NCBI GenBank assembly: GCA_937958365.1
Contig: CALFEW010000969.1
Span: forward strand, 1 to 16,136
Length of the DNA: 16,136 nt
Reading direction: 5' to 3'
DNA from: an uncultured Chloroflexota bacterium
Lineage (GTDB): Bacteria > Chloroflexota > Anaerolineae > Promineifilales > Promineifilaceae
How positions within the stretch are numbered: the first letter of the stretch is position 1; every line of letters starts with the position of its first letter. This document shows, piece after piece, positions 13,660 to 16,136 of the stretch. The notes under the pieces are model-generated. The model was not told where the DNA came from. It ran no database searches and worked only from the letters and a program-made list of their open reading frames with translations. Both the position numbers and the translations under genes were made by a program.

Positions 13660-14816
13660 GTGATTTACCAACTTCGGCGGAAATTGTCGTCATCGGCGGC
13701 GGGGTGATGGGGGCCAGCACGGCCTACCACCTGGCTCTGCGTGGGCAGAAAGACGTGGTACTGCTGGAAAAACAGCCCTTTTTCGGTCTGGGAGCCACCG
13801 GCCGCTGTGCCGGCGGCATCCGTTACCAGTTCAGCACGGAAATCAACGTGCGTCTGTCACAAATCAGCCTGCCGATGCTGGAGCGCTTCGAGGCAGAAAC
13901 GGGGCAGGCGATTGATTTACGCTGGTGCGGTTATCTGTTTTTGTTGACCAACGCGCAGGAAGTGGCCGCTTTCCAGCATAACGTCGCCATGCAAAACCGT
14001 CTGGGTGTGCCGACGCAATGGTTGACGGCTGACGAAGTGCGGCGGCGCGTGCCGCAGTTGGCCGCCGCCGACGTGCTGGCAGGCAGTTTTCATCCCGGCG
14101 ATGGCCTGGCCGATCCCAACGGGGTGGTGGCCGGTTATATCACGGCGGCGCGCCGCCTGGGGGTGCAGGCGTTTACGGATACGGCCGTTACCCACATCGA
14201 AACCAGCGGCGGGCGTGTAACGGCCGTGCAAACCAATCACGGCCGTATCGCCTGCCGGGCTATCGTCAACGCCGCCGGTCCCTGGGCCAGCGTGATTAGC
14301 AACATGGTGGGCGTGCCCTTGCCCATCACCCCGCTGCGCCGCCAGATGCTCACCACCACCCCCATGCCGGACATCCCGGCCGATTTCCCCTTTGTGATTG
14401 ATTTTGCCCGCAGCCTCTATTTTCACCGCGAGGGGGATGGCCTGCTGACCGGCATGTCTAACCCCACCGAGCAGCCCGGTTTCGATGAAAGCGTGGATGA
14501 GACCTGGGAAGAAACGCACATGGAAGCGGCCATCGCCCGTCTGCCGCTGCTGGCGCACGCCGGGCGGTTGTCCGGCTGGGCCGGGTTGTACGAGGTGACG
14601 CCGGACGCGCACCCCATTTTCGGCGCGGTTCCGCAGGTGGATGGCTATTATCTGGTGGGCGGCTTTTCCGGGCATGGCTTTATGCACGGCCCGGTCGCCG
14701 GTCTGCTAATGGCCGAGATTATTCTGGACGGCCGTGCGACCACGCTAGATATTTCGATGTTGGATTACCAACGCTTCGCCGAAGGGCGGTTGATTCGGGA
14801 ATATAACGTGGTGTAG
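13656..14816 (+). CDS. FAD-dependent DAO-family oxidoreductase (sarcosine oxidase beta / D-amino acid or proline dehydrogenase-like)
   Basis: 386-residue flavoprotein of the DadA/SoxB superfamily. The N-terminal Rossmann loop V-I-G-G-G-V-M-G-A-S (12-21) and E38 bind the ADP part of FAD; A-T-G-R-C-A-G-G-I-R (47-56) is the second flavin motif. The C-terminal half carries G-L-Y-E-V-T-P-D-A-H-P-I-F-G and G-G-F-S-G-H-G-F-M-H-G-P, both typical of SoxB-like enzymes. They oxidise secondary or primary amines of amino acids to imines. No signal peptide is present. The start codon overlaps the OCD-family gene stop, so an imine made by this enzyme could be reduced, or a product of the other oxidised further. 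The exact substrate is not readable; glycine/sarcosine, proline, hydroxyproline and D-amino acids are all possible. Four ACGGCCGT copies. Confidence 0.88.
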   Translation: MSDLPTSAEIVVIGGGVMGASTAYHLALRGQKDVVLLEKQPFFGLGATGRCAGGIRYQFSTEINVRLSQISLPMLERFEAETGQAIDLRWCGYLFLLTNAQEVAAFQHNVAMQNRLGVPTQWLTADEVRRRVPQLAAADVLAGSFHPGDGLADPNGVVAGYITAARRLGVQAFTDTAVTHIETSGGRVTAVQTNHGRIACRAIVNAAGPWASVISNMVGVPLPITPLRRQMLTTTPMPDIPADFPFVIDFARSLYFHREGDGLLTGMSNPTEQPGFDESVDETWEETHMEAAIARLPLLAHAGRLSGWAGLYEVTPDAHPIFGAVPQVDGYYLVGGFSGHGFMHGPVAGLLMAEIILDGRATTLDISMLDYQRFAEGRLIREYNVV

Positions 14817-14836
14817 GCGAGCGACCAGGGCGCTTC

Positions 14837-14869
14837 AGATTGGTCCAATCCGGGAGATTGGACCAATCT
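14837..14869. terminator. Nested-palindrome hairpin after the oxidase gene
   Basis: AGATTGGTCCAATC (14837-14850) and its exact reverse complement (14856-14869) form a 14-bp stem with a five-base loop, 20 bases after the oxidase stop. Each arm is itself a palindrome, GATTGG-N-CCAATC, so the unit is both an inverted and a direct repeat. It is followed by TATCGG rather than a T-run. It could be a weak terminator or a two-site operator for the next gene. Confidence 0.6.
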
Positions 14870-14965
14870 TATCGGGTGCATTGCCATCAAAACAACGGAC
14901 ATTTAAATACAATAAGTGACCTGTTAGTCTGCCACGCTTTTCTCGCCGCCAGATTCTGCAAACGT

Positions 14966-14979
14966 TATACTCCCCTGTA
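14966..14979 (+). promoter_or_regulatory. Possible leaderless start: TATACT seven bases before an ATG
   Basis: TATACT (14966-14971) is a strong -10 match, with the start codon at 14979, about where transcription would begin. No Shine-Dalgarno sequence precedes this ATG and the -35 region is poor. A leaderless mRNA is the simplest reading, but the promoter could equally lie further upstream, for example TACAAT at 14908-14913. Confidence 0.35.
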
Positions 14980-16136
14980 TGATCGTCAAATTAAAACAAA
15001 CCGTTTACATTCTTCTAGCGCTTTTAGCGCTTAGTACAGTGGCAGCCTGTAACGATGCGGGCGGGGAAACGGCCGTTACCCCTCTCCCGCCCACGCCTAC
15101 CAGCCAGCCGGAACCAACGGCCGTTACCGAACCCATCCCCAACCGCGACTTCATCGTCATTGCCACCGACGCGCCCAATCCGCCATTCACCGAATTTGAC
15201 GAATTTGGCAATGTCGTGGGGTTCAACGAAAGCATCATGAGCAGCCTGGCCGCCGCCGGTGATTTCGAGTACGAATTTGTCATCACCCCCTACCAGGGCG
15301 TGTTGGAAAGCCTGGCCAGCGGCAGCCGCGAATTCGACGCCGTTATGCCGCCTGTGCCAATGATCGCAGCGCCGCCAGGCATCGCCTTTACCGACGCCTA
15401 CCTGGAAGTGGGGCAGGTTTTGCTGGTGCTGGCCGACGAAGGCGACATTCAGTCCAGCGACGATTTGCAACCGGGCATCAAAGTAGGCGTGGTCCACAAC
15501 AGCTATGGCGAAGTAACGGCGCTGAAAGAACTGGCTCTCGCCGAAGACGACGTGCAAGCCTTCGACACCACTACCCAGGCCGTTCAGGCGCTCATTGACC
15601 AGAATGTGCGCGTGGTGGTGTTAGATAATTACAGCGGTGAACATTTCGCCGCAACATACCCGGAGCAGCTTAAACTGGTGGGCGGGTCCGGCGAGGCGGC
15701 CTGGATTAGCGGCCGTTCCTTTGGTATTGCCGTGGCTGTAGACAACCTCGACCTGCTCAACCGGCTCAACCAGGCCATCGCCAGCATGAAAGAAGAAAAC
15801 GCCATCGAGCGCATGACCGCCATGCTCATTGCCGAAGAAAGCGATGTGCCCTTGGACCCCGGCGAACCGCGCACCGGCACACCAGCAGGCGAATTTATCA
15901 TCGGCATCGTCGGCCAGTTGACAGACATGGACCCGGCCACGCCGCCAGACCTCATCAGTTGGGAGGTAAAGATGAACACCATGGGCGGCCTCTATCGCTT
16001 CGACGCCGCCAACCAACTGCTGCCGCTGCTGGCCGCCGGGCCGCCACAAATTTCTGAAGACAAGCTGGAATATACAGTTCCCTTACGCCAGGGACTAAGC
16101 TTCCCGGACGGCCGTGAGTTCACTTCCGCCGATGTG
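14979..16136 (+). CDS. Lipoprotein fusing a family-3 and a family-5 solute-binding domain (partial, open at right edge)
   Basis: 386 codons are visible with no stop before the window ends. MIVKLKQTVYILLALLALST then V-A-A-C gives a lipoprotein signal with lipidated C24, followed by a Thr/Pro-rich tether (about 25-54). Residues about 55-289 have the order of a family-3 (amino-acid type) binding protein: I-A-T-D-A-P-N-P-P-F, G-N-V-V-G-F-N, F-D-A-V-M-P-P, F-T-D-A-Y-L-E-V-G-Q, G-I-K-V-G-V-V-H-N-S-Y-G. After a short Pro/Gly linker, residues about 305-386 switch to the start of a family-5 (peptide/nickel type) binding protein: L-T-D-M-D-P-A, M-G-G-L-Y-R-F-D, L-L-P-L-L-A, Y-T-V-P-L-R-Q-G-L-S-F-P-D-G-R-E-F-T-S-A-D-V. 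Two different binding-protein classes in one chain is unusual. The visible part holds three ACGGCCGT copies. Confidence 0.8.
   Translation, partial: MIVKLKQTVYILLALLALSTVAACNDAGGETAVTPLPPTPTSQPEPTAVTEPIPNRDFIVIATDAPNPPFTEFDEFGNVVGFNESIMSSLAAAGDFEYEFVITPYQGVLESLASGSREFDAVMPPVPMIAAPPGIAFTDAYLEVGQVLLVLADEGDIQSSDDLQPGIKVGVVHNSYGEVTALKELALAEDDVQAFDTTTQAVQALIDQNVRVVVLDNYSGEHFAATYPEQLKLVGGSGEAAWISGRSFGIAVAVDNLDLLNRLNQAIASMKEENAIERMTAMLIAEESDVPLDPGEPRTGTPAGEFIIGIVGQLTDMDPATPPDLISWEVKMNTMGGLYRFDAANQLLPLLAAGPPQISEDKLEYTVPLRQGLSFPDGREFTSADV

Noticed and set aside
13917..14687. 256-codon open frame on the minus strand
   Set aside because: Antisense to the FAD oxidoreductase, which has intact motifs from end to end; no ribosome site or family resemblance.

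Overview
This is a GC-rich (roughly 57-58 %), gene-dense bacterial stretch. I read it as Chloroflexota (Anaerolineae/Caldilineae-like), with moderate confidence. The reasons are the paired Liv-type lipoproteins with acidic Glu/Ala/Thr linkers, the gene content, and a genome-style signature: the palindrome ACGGCCGT occurs about 36 times by my count where fewer than one copy is expected. No phage, IS, CRISPR, tRNA or rRNA is visible.

Layout. (1) 1-434, minus strand: an arsR-type regulator followed by the first 19 codons of a probable arsenite methyltransferase (arsM). (2) 435-603: divergent promoters, with three direct repeats of GACTTAAGA at the plsX promoter. (3) 604-2924: plsX-fabF, translationally coupled (ATGA), for phospholipid and fatty-acid synthesis. 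(4) 2925-3014: a 21-bp perfect hairpin. (5) 3015-5139: a two-TM NERD-like protein, a metallo-beta-lactamase-fold hydrolase and PhoU. (6) 5140-5416: a hairpin made of two ACGGCCGT copies, a sigma70-like promoter overlapped by an 8-bp inverted repeat, and a long leader with an orphan perfect Shine-Dalgarno sequence. (7) 5417-12602: a complete branched-chain/amino-acid ABC importer: lipoprotein binding protein, LivH, an unusually long LivM, LivG, LivF, and a second binding lipoprotein. (8) 12664-14816: an ornithine-cyclodeaminase/mu-crystallin family dehydrogenase coupled by ATGA to a FAD-dependent DAO-family oxidoreductase. (9) 14817-14978: a nested-palindrome hairpin. (10) 14979-16136 and beyond: a lipoprotein that appears to fuse a family-3 solute-binding domain to a family-5 (peptide-type) solute-binding domain. 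It is open at the window edge.

How the genes fit together. The liv cluster probably imports an amino or imino acid through one permease/ATPase set served by two paralogous binding proteins that share a six-cysteine pattern. The OCD-family and DAO-family enzymes behind it are plausible first catabolic steps for that solute. The plsX-fabF pair is lipid housekeeping, and arsR-arsM is arsenic detoxification.

Most of the window is recognisable metabolism and I see no clear new defence or mobile system. The best candidates for something undescribed are the highly iterated ACGGCCGT palindrome, which visibly shapes the proteins (about 19 copies encode Thr-Ala-Val), the SBP3-SBP5 fusion, and two promoter-linked repeat arrangements.
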